From NCBI GenBank assembly GCA_964436465.1, contig CAYTCV010000009.1:1-54523 (forward strand): a DNA stretch of 54,523 nucleotides. The letters are read 5' to 3'. This document shows, in pieces, positions 17,712-25,265 of this stretch. Below the pieces are notes generated by a model. It did not search any database and was not told the origin of the DNA. It was given only the letters and a program-made list of their open reading frames with translations. Made by a program: the position numbers and the translations under genes. The stretch comes from RBG-13-66-14 sp964436465. Lineage in GTDB: Bacteria > RBG-13-66-14. Positions within the stretch are counted from its first letter, which is position 1; the number at the start of each line of letters is the position of its first letter.

Positions 17712-20555
17712 ATGGGGAAAAATCGTCGCGGATACACCGGGGACGAAACTTCGTTTTTCTCCCGTTTAAAGAGTGCGGTGATGGGGGAGAAGACCTACAA
17801 AGAAACGCTCAACCTGCCGAGCACCGATTTCCCGATGCGGGCCGGCCTTCCCACGCGGGAGCCGGAACGGCTGGCCCGCTGGGAGGGGTTGGGCATTTAT
17901 CCATTGCTGCGGGAGAAGGCGGAGGGTAAACCCAAGTACATCCTCCACGACGGGCCGCCGTACGCCAACGGTGAGGTACACGCCGGAACCGCGCTGAACA
18001 AGGTCCTCAAGGACGTCATCGTCAAGTACAAGACGATGCGCGGTTTCGACGCCCCCTACGTGCCCGGCTGGGACTGCCACGGCATGCCCATCGAGCACAA
18101 GGTGGCGGGTAAGCTGGGCGAACGGTTCCGGGAGATGTCCATCGACGACGTGCGTCGGGAGTGCCGCCGGTTCGCGCTCGGCTTCGTGGACACCATGCGC
18201 GGCCAGTTCAAGCGGTTGGGCGTCTTCGGCCTGTGGGAAAAACCCTACCTGACCACCGACCGCGACTACGAGGCCACGGTGCTGGACGCCTTCCGGGGCC
18301 TGGTGGAGAAAGGTTACGTCTACAAAGGGCTCCGCCCGGTGTTCTGGTGCGCCGGTTGCGAGACGGCGCTGGCCGACGCCGAGGTCGAATACAAAGACCA
18401 CGCGAGCCACTCCATCTACGTCCGCTTCCCGGTGACCCGCGACCCGGACGGCGTCTTCGACCATAACCTCGACGGGGCGTACGCCGTCATCTGGACCACC
18501 ACCCCCTGGACCCTTCCGGCCAACGTCGCCATCGCGGTCCACCCCCGTCTGCGTTACCTGGTGGTGGAGCACGCGGGAGAGCGTTACCTCCTTGCCGAGG
18601 GCCTGGCGGACCAGGTCTTCCGCGACCTGGGCTGGAGCGGGACGCGGGAGCTGAAGGCGGTCAAGGGCGAGGAGTTGCTGCGTTTGGTGTGCCGGCACCC
18701 GTTCCTGGAAAGGGATAGCGTCTTCGTGCCCGCCGACTACGTGACGCTGGAGCAGGGCACGGGTCTGGTGCACACCGCCCCGGGCCACGGCGCCGAGGAC
18801 TTCCACACCGGTCGGGAGCACGGCCTGCCGGTGCTGGTTCCGGTGGACCACGCCGGGCGCTTCACCGACGACGTTGGGCTCTGGTCCGGGATGAACGTGT
18901 TCGAGGCCAACGCGCCCATCACCGAGCACATGCGGGGCAACGGGTCTCTGCTGTGGTCCGGGGAGCTGGTGCACTCGTACCCTCACTGCTGGCGGTGCAA
19001 GGAGCCGGTAATCTTCCGCGCCACCGAGCAGTGGTTCCTGGACGTGGACCACGAGGACCTGCGGAAGCGGTGCCTGGAGGTGGTGGACCGGGTCGAGTGG
19101 ATTCCGGTCTGGGGGCGGGAGCGCATGGCCAGCATGCTCGAACTGCGACCGGACTGGTGCCTCTCGCGCCAGCGCCGATGGGGGGTGCCGATTCCCGGTC
19201 TGTACTGCTCCGGGTGCGGCGAGCTGGTGCTGGACGCGCGCGTGGCCGCCCTGGCGCGGGACCTTGCGGCAGAGAAGGGCTCGGACGCCTGGTTCACGGA
19301 GCCCATCGAGAACCTCGTCCCCGAGGGCCTCGTCTGCCCTAAGTGCGGGGGAGGAGGGTTCCGGCGCGAGACCGACATCCTCGACGTGTGGTTCGAGAGC
19401 GGCGTGAGCCACCTCGCCGTGCTCAAGCGTACCGATGACGGCCTCGTCTGGCCCTCGGACATATACCTCGAGGGGAGCGACCAGTACCGCGGCTGGTTCC
19501 AGGTATCGCTGTTGACCAGCATGGCCCTGAAGGGCGAGCCGCCCTACGGCCGGGTGCTGACGCATGGGTGGGTGCTGGACGCCCAGGGGCGGGCGATGCA
19601 CAAGAGCCTCGGCAACGCCATCCTGCCCGAGGCCATCATCGGGGAGTACGGCGCCGACATCCTGCGCCTGTGGGCCACGTCGGCCGATTACCGCAGCGAC
19701 ATCAGCCTGGGGGACGAAATCCTCCGGCGCAACACCGACGCCTACCGCCGCATCCGCAACACCTGGCGCTTCCTGCTGGGCAACCTTCACGACTTCGACC
19801 CCGCGGCGCACGCCGTGGACGACTCCGGGCTCTTCGAAATCGACCGCTGGGCGCTGCACCGGCTGGCCGAGGTGGCGCAGAAGGTGACTCAGGCCTACGA
19901 GAACCTGGAGTTCTACCGGGTGTACCACCTGGTCTACAACTTCTGCACGGTGGACCTGTCCGCCGTGTACCTGGACGTGCTGAAGGACCGGCTGTACTGC
20001 TCCGCCGCCGATTCGCCCGAGCGCCGGGCGGCCCAGACCGTCCTTTTCGCCATCGCCGACGCGCTGGCCCGGCTGACGGCGCCCATCCTCGCCTTCACCG
20101 CCGAGGAGCTGTGGGAGCAGTTGCCCGGTAAGCGCGAGGCCTCGGTCCACCTGGCCGACTGGCCGGAGCTTTCCGCCCGGCTCGATGAGGAGTTGGGTCG
20201 GCGCTGGGAGACGCTGCTCGCCGTGCGAGCCGAGGTCCTGGGAGCCCTGGAGGCCTTCCGGGCCGAGGGGCACAACTCCCTGGACGCCGCCCTCGCGCTG
20301 ACCCCGGCCGATGAATCTGTGGACGGGTTCCTGCGCGGTTACGGCGAGGACGCCCTGAAAGACCTGTTCATCGTTTCCGGCGTGGAGCTCCGGCCGGTGT
20401 CGAAAAACGAGCCAGGCGCACCGGTTGTGGTGGAGGTCGGCCTGGCCGAGGGTGACAAATGCCCGCGCTGCTGGCACGTGGAAGAACTCGTGCCGGGCCT
20501 GCCCGGTGAGGCCCCGGTCTGCCGCCGATGCGCCCGTGAACTGGGGGTGGCCTGA
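17712..20555 (+). CDS. ileS: Isoleucyl-tRNA synthetase
   Basis: IleS charges tRNA-Ile in the cytoplasm. The class I signature appears as HAGT (about residues 90-93, in PPYANGEVHAGTALNK) and the KMSKS loop as MHKSLGN near residue 628, a known variant. The editing domain includes WTTTPWTLPANVAIAVHP and GTGLVHTAPGHG. The C-terminal zinc finger CPRCWHVEE...CRRCAREL is complete. ATG 17712 gives 947 residues. An internal ATG at 17781 begins exactly where family homology starts (the KETLNLPSTDFPMR block) and would remove a 23-residue extension of unclear value; neither has a strong ribosome site. The last base of its stop is the first base of lspA. Confidence 0.96.
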   Translation: MGKNRRGYTGDETSFFSRLKSAVMGEKTYKETLNLPSTDFPMRAGLPTREPERLARWEGLGIYPLLREKAEGKPKYILHDGPPYANGEVHAGTALNKVLKDVIVKYKTMRGFDAPYVPGWDCHGMPIEHKVAGKLGERFREMSIDDVRRECRRFALGFVDTMRGQFKRLGVFGLWEKPYLTTDRDYEATVLDAFRGLVEKGYVYKGLRPVFWCAGCETALADAEVEYKDHASHSIYVRFPVTRDPDGVFDHNLDGAYAVIWTTTPWTLPANVAIAVHPRLRYLVVEHAGERYLLAEGLADQVFRDLGWSGTRELKAVKGEELLRLVCRHPFLERDSVFVPADYVTLEQGTGLVHTAPGHGAEDFHTGREHGLPVLVPVDHAGRFTDDVGLWSGMNVFEANAPITEHMRGNGSLLWSGELVHSYPHCWRCKEPVIFRATEQWFLDVDHEDLRKRCLEVVDRVEWIPVWGRERMASMLELRPDWCLSRQRRWGVPIPGLYCSGCGELVLDARVAALARDLAAEKGSDAWFTEPIENLVPEGLVCPKCGGGGFRRETDILDVWFESGVSHLAVLKRTDDGLVWPSDIYLEGSDQYRGWFQVSLLTSMALKGEPPYGRVLTHGWVLDAQGRAMHKSLGNAILPEAIIGEYGADILRLWATSADYRSDISLGDEILRRNTDAYRRIRNTWRFLLGNLHDFDPAAHAVDDSGLFEIDRWALHRLAEVAQKVTQAYENLEFYRVYHLVYNFCTVDLSAVYLDVLKDRLYCSAADSPERRAAQTVLFAIADALARLTAPILAFTAEELWEQLPGKREASVHLADWPELSARLDEELGRRWETLLAVRAEVLGALEAFRAEGHNSLDAALALTPADESVDGFLRGYGEDALKDLFIVSGVELRPVSKNEPGAPVVVEVGLAEGDKCPRCWHVEELVPGLPGEAPVCRRCARELGVA

Positions 20556-21079
20556 TGCCGTGGCCGGGATGGAAATCATTCCGGGAAACGCTGAAGGGAC
20601 GGAGCCTGTCGCTCTGGCTCGCTCTGGGAGCGCTCGTCATCGACCAGGCGTCCAAGCTCATCATCACGCTGACCATCCCCCGGAGTCACGGCATTATCGT
20701 CATCCCCGGCTTCTTCAACCTGGTGCACGGCCAGAATCCCGGTGTGGTCTGGGGATTCATGCGGGATGTGCCCGGCATGGCCTACGTCTTCATAGCGATA
20801 CAGGCCCTGGTCTCTCTGGCCCTGGTCGCCTGGCTGGGACTGAGCAAGGAAATCAACAAACTTCAGCTCTGGGGTTTCGGCTTCATCCTGGGCGGAGCGC
20901 TCGGCAATCTCGTGGACCGCGTCCGGTTGGGCGGCGTGGTGGACTTTCTGGATTTCAAGTTCGGCAGCTTCACCTGGCCGACCTTCAACGCGGCCGACAC
21001 CTGGGTGGTGGTGGGGGTCGGACTCGTCATTCTAAGCCTCATCATCGCCGAGGTCAGCTCGCACAAAAAAAAGACGTAG
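20555..21079 (+). CDS. lspA: Lipoprotein signal peptidase (SPase II)
   Basis: LspA is an inner-membrane aspartic protease that cleaves the signal peptides of lipidated prolipoproteins, such as those predicted elsewhere in this window. Four membrane segments are visible. The catalytic aspartates are Asp130 in GNLVDRVRLGGVVDFLDF and Asp148 in FNAADTWVVVGV. The N-terminal VIDQASK motif is also typical. At 174 residues the length is normal. The start codon overlaps the ileS stop (TGATG), and ileS-lspA is a common bacterial gene pair. A hairpin terminator follows at 21085. Confidence 0.95.
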   Translation: MPWPGWKSFRETLKGRSLSLWLALGALVIDQASKLIITLTIPRSHGIIVIPGFFNLVHGQNPGVVWGFMRDVPGMAYVFIAIQALVSLALVAWLGLSKEINKLQLWGFGFILGGALGNLVDRVRLGGVVDFLDFKFGSFTWPTFNAADTWVVVGVGLVILSLIIAEVSSHKKKT

Positions 21080-21084
21080 CGCGG

Positions 21085-21120
21085 ATTTCCGCCGTTCGAA
21101 TTCAGTCGGCGGAAATTTTT
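21085..21120 (+). terminator. Terminator after ileS-lspA
   Basis: A perfect 10-bp stem (ATTTCCGCCG / CGGCGGAAAT) encloses a 12-base loop and is followed by TTTTC. It lies just after the lspA stop. Confidence 0.8.
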
Positions 21121-21304
21121 CTCGTTCATGGCGATTGGGGGGGGCTTGCCAAGCTCCCCCTTTTAGTCTATATATTAAGTGGATGTTATTCCGGTTGAGA
21201 ATTTTCAACGGTACTGCTGTCTTTAACACGGCGTATATGTTAGACTCGACGGTAATCTAGAAATTGGACACCCGGACGGGATACGGGATAAATTCAGCGG
21301 GGAC

Positions 21305-22381
21305 GTGGCGTTGAAACTCCGGGGATTCACGATTCTGGTGGAGAGCCACCGCGGGCGGGATACCCGTCGTTCCCGGTTTTCCGCCACGCTCCTGACCATC
21401 GTGGGAACCCTCGTTCTGGCCGCCTTGGCCGGCGTCGTCGTCTTCGCCTTCCTCTACTTCGCCCGCCTCTCCGAGCACGGGGAACTCCTCCGCCTGACCT
21501 ACCGCGACATCCGCCAGCGGCAGAGCCTCACCCGGGGCAAGGACCAACTCCGGTACATGGTCGGTGAGGCGACGGAGCTGGAAGGCGTCAACGACGCCGT
21601 GCGGCTGGTGCGCGGTTTTCCCCCCGGCCTGGCCGATGAAACCGGCATCGGCGGTCCCGAGCTCGGCCGGGCGATAACCAACGGCAACCAACTGAAGGTC
21701 GAGGTCCTGCAGGCGCGGGCCATTCTCGACCGCCAGGTGGCCCAGTTCGACGAGCTGGTCCGGCTGACCCGGGGGCAGGAGGACATGCTGGTCCACTTCC
21801 CCTCGGTCAATCCCGTGCCCAACGGACGCAACGTCTCCGGTTTCGGATACCGGCGCGACCCCATCAACTTCGGAATCGAGTTCCACAACGGCGTGGACCT
21901 CGTCGCGCCCCATGGGTCGCCCATCGTGGCCGCCGCCGACGGAGTGGTCGTCGTGGCCCGGTTCGCCGGTGCGTACGGTCTTCTGGTGCGCATCGACCAC
22001 GGGTACGGATTCCAGACCCGCTACGGACACTGCTCCAGCGTCTTCGTCAAGCCCGGAGACGTGGTCCGCCGCGGCGAGGTCATCGCCGCCGTTGGCTGCA
22101 CCGGCCGAGCCACCGGCAACCACTGCCATTACGAGGTGCTGCGTGACGGGGTGAACGTGGACCCGGCGCTCTACATCATGGGGGACCAGGACCCGATAAC
22201 GCGCCGCCGCCTGCCGGTATTCCCCGTCGCTGCCGCTGCCACTGAGGTTACGGAGGAGACCGAGATTCCGCTGGCTCCTCACAGCCTCATCGAGGGCGAC
22301 CGGATGCTCAACCCCGAGCTCGACGACCCCATCAGCTTCGAGCCGCTCATGCCCCAGCCGGTGCCGCTGACCTCGAAGTAG
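21305..22381 (+). CDS. M23 family metallopeptidase, membrane anchored (paralogue 2)
   Basis: This is a predicted envelope zinc endopeptidase with the same layout as the gene at 4782: a short basic N terminus, one membrane segment (about 28-52), a helical region, GIGGPELGRAI (114-124) and an M23 domain (about 175-290). The active-site residues are H194-x3-D198 (HNGVD) and H273-x-H275 (HCHYEV). The tail beyond residue 290 (about 70 residues) is proline-rich and absent from the paralogue. GTG 21305 has GGGGA nearby but no strong site, so the start is approximate. I saw no convincing promoter in 21121-21304. Its 3' end is part of a 70-bp-period duplication. Confidence 0.88.
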   Translation: MALKLRGFTILVESHRGRDTRRSRFSATLLTIVGTLVLAALAGVVVFAFLYFARLSEHGELLRLTYRDIRQRQSLTRGKDQLRYMVGEATELEGVNDAVRLVRGFPPGLADETGIGGPELGRAITNGNQLKVEVLQARAILDRQVAQFDELVRLTRGQEDMLVHFPSVNPVPNGRNVSGFGYRRDPINFGIEFHNGVDLVAPHGSPIVAAADGVVVVARFAGAYGLLVRIDHGYGFQTRYGHCSSVFVKPGDVVRRGEVIAAVGCTGRATGNHCHYEVLRDGVNVDPALYIMGDQDPITRRRLPVFPVAAAATEVTEETEIPLAPHSLIEGDRMLNPELDDPISFEPLMPQPVPLTSK

Positions 22382-22473
22382 CCGCCGAGATTTCAACAGC
22401 CCCGGGTGCCGGGCAGGTCGGGCAAAGCGCGGGGTTTCCGCGTCGAAGTGGCCACCGTAATTTCAACAGCCCC
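22371..22473 (+). repeat. Two 33-bp direct repeats with 70-bp period at the M23 3' end
   Basis: The segments 22371-22403 and 22441-22473 agree at about 28 of 33 positions and share ATTTCAACAGCCCC exactly. The first copy contains the M23 stop codon; the second leads into the terminator hairpin. This looks like a local duplication of the gene's 3' end. Confidence 0.7.
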
Positions 22474-22489
22474 CGGGGGCTGTTTTTTT
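22465..22489 (+). terminator. Terminator after the second M23 gene
   Basis: An uninterrupted palindrome (ACAGCCCCC / GGGGGCTGT) is followed by seven T residues. It lies 84 bases after the M23 stop codon. Confidence 0.8.
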
Positions 22490-22572
22490 GTGGGGAGGGG
22501 AGGAATGATGGGTTGTGCGGCGGGGTGAATACGGTCGCGGCCGACGGGCGACCGAGGGATGCCGCTCTTGTG

Positions 22573-22602
22573 GTAGGGCGGGGAATCATTCCCCGCCGGT
22601 TT
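22573..22602 (+). repeat. GTAGGGCGGGGA hairpin repeat
   Basis: GGCGGGGAAT pairs with ATTCCCCGCC. It has the same head and stem as the copies at 7072 and 24262 with a different 1-2 base centre. It lies between the M23 terminator and the next promoter. Confidence 0.75.
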
Positions 22603-22629
22603 CATTTTGAGTAAAATCTACCCTTCGCC

Positions 22630-22660
22630 TTGACGCCCCCCGTTTGATGTGCTATATAAT
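22630..22660 (+). promoter_or_regulatory. Promoter of the G-tract lipoprotein gene
   Basis: TTGACG (22630-22635) and a perfect TATAAT (22655-22660) are 19 bp apart. Predicted transcription starts near 22667, so the in-frame GTG at 22644 cannot be the start codon and the ATG at 22702 is the natural one. Confidence 0.7.
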
Positions 22661-22701
22661 CTGGTGTAGTCATAAGGACTACTCACACTTGGGGGGTAAA
22701 A

Positions 22702-23087
22702 ATGCGAAAAGCACTGATACTCGGGGGGGGGGGGTGGTAGTCCTCCTTTTTGCCGCCCTGACCGCCTGCTCGGACGGGCTCTCGGCGGGGGAGGACGACA
22801 CCCTGGCTAACCGAGATGACTGGATAGTTCACGGCACCGTATACCTTGGGCAATATCCGCATGCCGCCAATGTCGGGCTTCGGCACGTCTACACTTCCCC
22901 CTTCACCGATTACGTCAAACAGACAACCGCAGGACAAACCGGCTATTACGAATTCACTTTAGACGAGCTGGACACCGGCTACTACGTCTGCGACGCCTGG
23001 TACCAGACCTCCAGCGGCTCCAGCACCCAATTCTACTGGGACACTGAAAGTCCCGATAACTTCCTTCGCTACATCCACATGGAATAA
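22702..23087 (+). CDS. Small lipoprotein, signal peptide out of frame at a 12-G run
   Basis: From ATG 22702 translation reads MRKALIL, enters a run of twelve G (22723-22734) and stops at TAG 22738. The frame that continues downstream, to the stop at 23087, encodes the rest of a lipoprotein signal peptide (VVVLLFAALTAC) and a 100-residue mature domain. With 10 or 13 G the two parts join into a complete signal peptide with a perfect LTAC lipobox at Cys22 or Cys23. The mature part resembles a carboxypeptidase-regulatory-like beta sandwich (GTVYLG, TTAGQTGYYEFTLDELDTGYY). The gene has its own promoter and is followed by a hairpin and a secreted-protein gene. Either a phase-variable switch in the off state or a homopolymer sequencing error explains it. 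Confidence 0.65.
22723..22734 (+). repeat. Homopolymeric G12 tract
   Basis: Twelve consecutive G residues lie inside the predicted signal-peptide codons of the lipoprotein gene. The present length puts the downstream coding sequence out of frame with the ATG. Confidence 0.9.
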
Positions 23088-23090
23088 ATC

Positions 23091-23117
23091 GAGTAACCTG
23101 TCATAGGTTGCTCTTTA
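23091..23117 (+). terminator. Hairpin between the lipoprotein and secreted-protein genes
   Basis: GAGTAACCT and AGGTTGCTC pair (one G-U) around GTCAT and are followed by TTTATT. It lies 4 bases after one gene and just before the ribosome binding site of the next. It could be a terminator or an attenuator that lowers expression of the downstream gene. Confidence 0.6.
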
Positions 23118-23133
23118 TTCAGGAGGAGAGAGG

Positions 23134-24225
23134 ATGAAAGCCATTGTGCTTTTCACGCTCCTGGCCGTCGGGGCGGCCTGGGCCGGCAACGCGGTGTCTG
23201 TGGAACCTACGCCACCCTCGGACTACAACGCCAAGTGGAACCTGTTCCGGGCGGGCGAGGTCCGCTGCGACCGCGCGGGCCTGAACGAGTATGGCTCCAA
23301 TGATGATGCCGCATTGTATTACATAGGTCTGCCCATAAACCTCGCCGGCTACGACGGCGTCAGGATGCGCATCGTTTACATGCAGGACGCAGCCGACGAC
23401 GGCGACTACTGCCAGCTCTACCTCGGCGACGAAATCCCCAACTACACCCTGTTTCACACCTTCGCGAACACCGACGGCATGCATTCGGTAAGCTTCATGC
23501 TCGACGGCTTCTACGGCGTGAGAGACCTGCACATTAGTTTCGTGTGGGTCTCCGACGAAACCGGCGTGGCCAAGGGCTTCCGCATATACGACATCGAAAT
23601 CACCGGCATCGCCTGGGGTGACGGCGACTACACGAATATCTTCACCTGGGATTCCTCCGAGGACGTGACCGGTCACCAGACCGTCGGTGTTGACTGGATG
23701 CTGTTGCACGAGAACATGAACTGCTTCGCCTTCATTTACGGCAACGAGGGGGACACCCCGGGCTGGTGGGCGGTGGACAACGTCGAGATTATGGCCGACG
23801 GGGAGAGCATTCTGCCCCTGCAAGCGGGTGGTTACGGCATGGAGGACTTCTCTAGCGGCGGCTGGTATCAGGACCAGCACGGCCTCCCCGGCGGGTGGGA
23901 GCTGGACACCGACCACACCATCGGCGACATGTCCGGTGAGAACTGGCAGTGCGACTCCGCCGCCCACTCCGGCTGGGGGTACGAGGCCGAGACCTTCACC
24001 CCCTGGGTCGATATTGGCGGCGACAAGGAGGTCGGCGTCGAGTTCGACACCTGGTACCATCCCGGGGGAGCCGACGAGTCCGCCTCACTCGTCTGCTACG
24101 GTTCTAGACTTGATGAACGCACATTGTATTACGAGAACTTCGGGAATCTTGACGATTGGGGCACCTACGAAGACGGTTCGAATGTGGTTGAGACCTCCTG
24201 GGGCGCCATCAAGGCGGGGTTCTAG
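23134..24225 (+). CDS. Secreted protein of unknown function with C-terminal WGxIKAxF tail
   Basis: A clean Sec signal peptide (MKAIVLFTLLAVGAAWA, cut after residue 17 or so) is followed by a beta-rich extracellular or periplasmic protein. Two similar halves may exist: both contain tryptophan-rich stretches such as GWWAVDNVEI and WVDIGGDKEVGVEFDTWY, the latter resembling jelly-roll (MAM or carbohydrate-binding) folds. I do not recognise the family. The last 13 residues (VVETSWGAIKAGF) closely match the end of the secreted protein at 37518. ATG 23134 has a strong GGAGGAGAG site. It lies downstream of the G-tract lipoprotein gene and may be read from the same promoter through the intervening hairpin. 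Confidence 0.75.
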   Translation: MKAIVLFTLLAVGAAWAGNAVSVEPTPPSDYNAKWNLFRAGEVRCDRAGLNEYGSNDDAALYYIGLPINLAGYDGVRMRIVYMQDAADDGDYCQLYLGDEIPNYTLFHTFANTDGMHSVSFMLDGFYGVRDLHISFVWVSDETGVAKGFRIYDIEITGIAWGDGDYTNIFTWDSSEDVTGHQTVGVDWMLLHENMNCFAFIYGNEGDTPGWWAVDNVEIMADGESILPLQAGGYGMEDFSSGGWYQDQHGLPGGWELDTDHTIGDMSGENWQCDSAAHSGWGYEAETFTPWVDIGGDKEVGVEFDTWYHPGGADESASLVCYGSRLDERTLYYENFGNLDDWGTYEDGSNVVETSWGAIKAGF

Positions 24226-24261
24226 GCTGTCGTTTGGCTTCACTGCCTCGTTGGGGCAAAC

Positions 24262-24291
24262 GTAGGGCGGGGATTCTATCCCCGCCGCTTT
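24262..24291 (+). repeat. GTAGGGCGGGGA hairpin repeat
   Basis: GGCGGGGAT pairs with ATCCCCGCC around TCT. It sits in the convergent gap between the secreted-protein gene and the GNAT gene and could serve as a bidirectional 3'-end hairpin. Confidence 0.75.
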
Positions 24292-24322
24292 GCACCTTCG
24301 TCAATCGTCCCTGGACGGTTAC

Positions 24323-25102
24323 CTACCCCTTGGCTTCCAGCTTGGCCCGCAGCAACTCCAGGACCTCGTCCCGGGGCAGGGGACCCAGGAACAGCTCCTC
24401 GCCGTCGGCGAAGACGCCCAGGGATTTCCCCAGGCGCAGGGTGTCCTCGCGGCGGCTGACGTCGTGGACCAGGACCTCGATTCTCTCGGGGTCCAGCTCC
24501 CGGGCCGCGGAGACGACGCGGGCGGCGATGAGGGACGCGTAGGGGCAGTGGTGGTCCACGAAGACCTCGACGACGAGCCGGCCCGGTTTCAGCACGGGCC
24601 GGTAATTTCGGGGCAGCCAGCTTATACGGGGCGGCTCGTCCGCGGGCGCGCCTACGGGCCGCAGGTACAAAAGTTTTATGTTGTCCCGCTCCTCGAGCTC
24701 GGTGAAGCCGAGGTGGAGGAAGAACTCGGCGGGCATGAAGCCGGCGTAATCGAAGCCGAAGACGGCCAGCGCGTCGGGGTGCGCCGCCCGGCGGACCTCT
24801 TCGATGAGCGCCCGGGACAGCCCGCGGCCCTGCCAGTCCGGCTTGACCCAGACGCAGTGGAGCACCGCCGTGTCCCTCCCGTCAATCTTGAAGGGGGCGA
24901 TTTCCAGCGGCAGCGCCTCGGCTATTCCCACCGGGCTCCCCTCGACGTAGAGGATGCGCCCGATGAGCCCCTCCGCGAGCTGGCGCGTGACCAGCTCCCG
25001 CTTCAACCGGGCCCCCTCCTCGAGCTCCTGGCCGGGAACCCAGCAGGGCTTGATGTAGTCGTCGAAACGCTCCGGGGTGAGCGGCTCGATGCGGTAGTCC
25101 AT
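24323..25102 (-). CDS. GNAT acetyltransferase fused to a YoaP-like thioredoxin-fold domain
   Basis: Residues 1 to about 155 form a GNAT domain, with the acetyl-CoA binding loop V-K-P-D-W-Q-G-R-G-L-S-R-A-L near residue 93 and the later FGFDYAGFMPAEFFLHLGF helix. The remaining residues (about 160-259) look like a thioredoxin-like YoaP domain with FVDHHCPYASLIAARV, in which one Cys replaces the usual CxxC pair. The acceptor substrate is unknown. ATG 25102 follows a GGGAGA site; the longer in-frame start at 25153 overlaps the -10 box and is unlikely. It is a single-gene transcript with a promoter at 25144-25172. Confidence 0.75.
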   Translation of the reverse strand: MDYRIEPLTPERFDDYIKPCWVPGQELEEGARLKRELVTRQLAEGLIGRILYVEGSPVGIAEALPLEIAPFKIDGRDTAVLHCVWVKPDWQGRGLSRALIEEVRRAAHPDALAVFGFDYAGFMPAEFFLHLGFTELEERDNIKLLYLRPVGAPADEPPRISWLPRNYRPVLKPGRLVVEVFVDHHCPYASLIAARVVSAARELDPERIEVLVHDVSRREDTLRLGKSLGVFADGEELFLGPLPRDEVLELLRAKLEAKG

Positions 25103-25143
25103 GGGCGTTCTCCCGGAGGTGCCGGTCGGGCTTGCGTCGGCGC

Positions 25144-25172
25144 ATTTTAACACGCGTCGAGTTGGGTGGCAA
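25144..25172 (-). promoter_or_regulatory. Promoter of the GNAT gene
   Basis: On the minus strand TTGCCA (25167-25172) and TAAAAT (25144-25149) are 17 bp apart. The start codon at 25102 is 42 bases downstream of the -10 box. Confidence 0.65.
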
Positions 25173-25223
25173 GGAAGGCGTCCGCGGCGCGTGCGGTTTA
25201 AAAAGCCGTGGTTTCTCAGACGT

Positions 25224-25245
25224 AAAAAGGGGGCGCTCCGCCCCC
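25224..25245 (-). terminator. Terminator after hypB
   Basis: GGGGGCG and CGCCCCC pair around a three-base loop; on the minus strand TTTTT follows. It lies 21 bases past the hypB stop codon. Confidence 0.85.
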
Positions 25246-25265
25246 TCCGTCATCCCCACCGGACC

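Noticed and set aside
21093..21122. tRNA T-arm-like GTTCGAATTC after lspA
   Set aside because: The motif lies in the loop of a perfect 10-bp terminator stem. No acceptor stem, D arm or anticodon arm surrounds it.
22644..22701. GTG 22644 as start of the small lipoprotein
   Set aside because: It lies upstream of the TATAAT at 22655-22660 and would encode no signal peptide start. The ATG at 22702 with a G-tract frameshift explains the sequence better.
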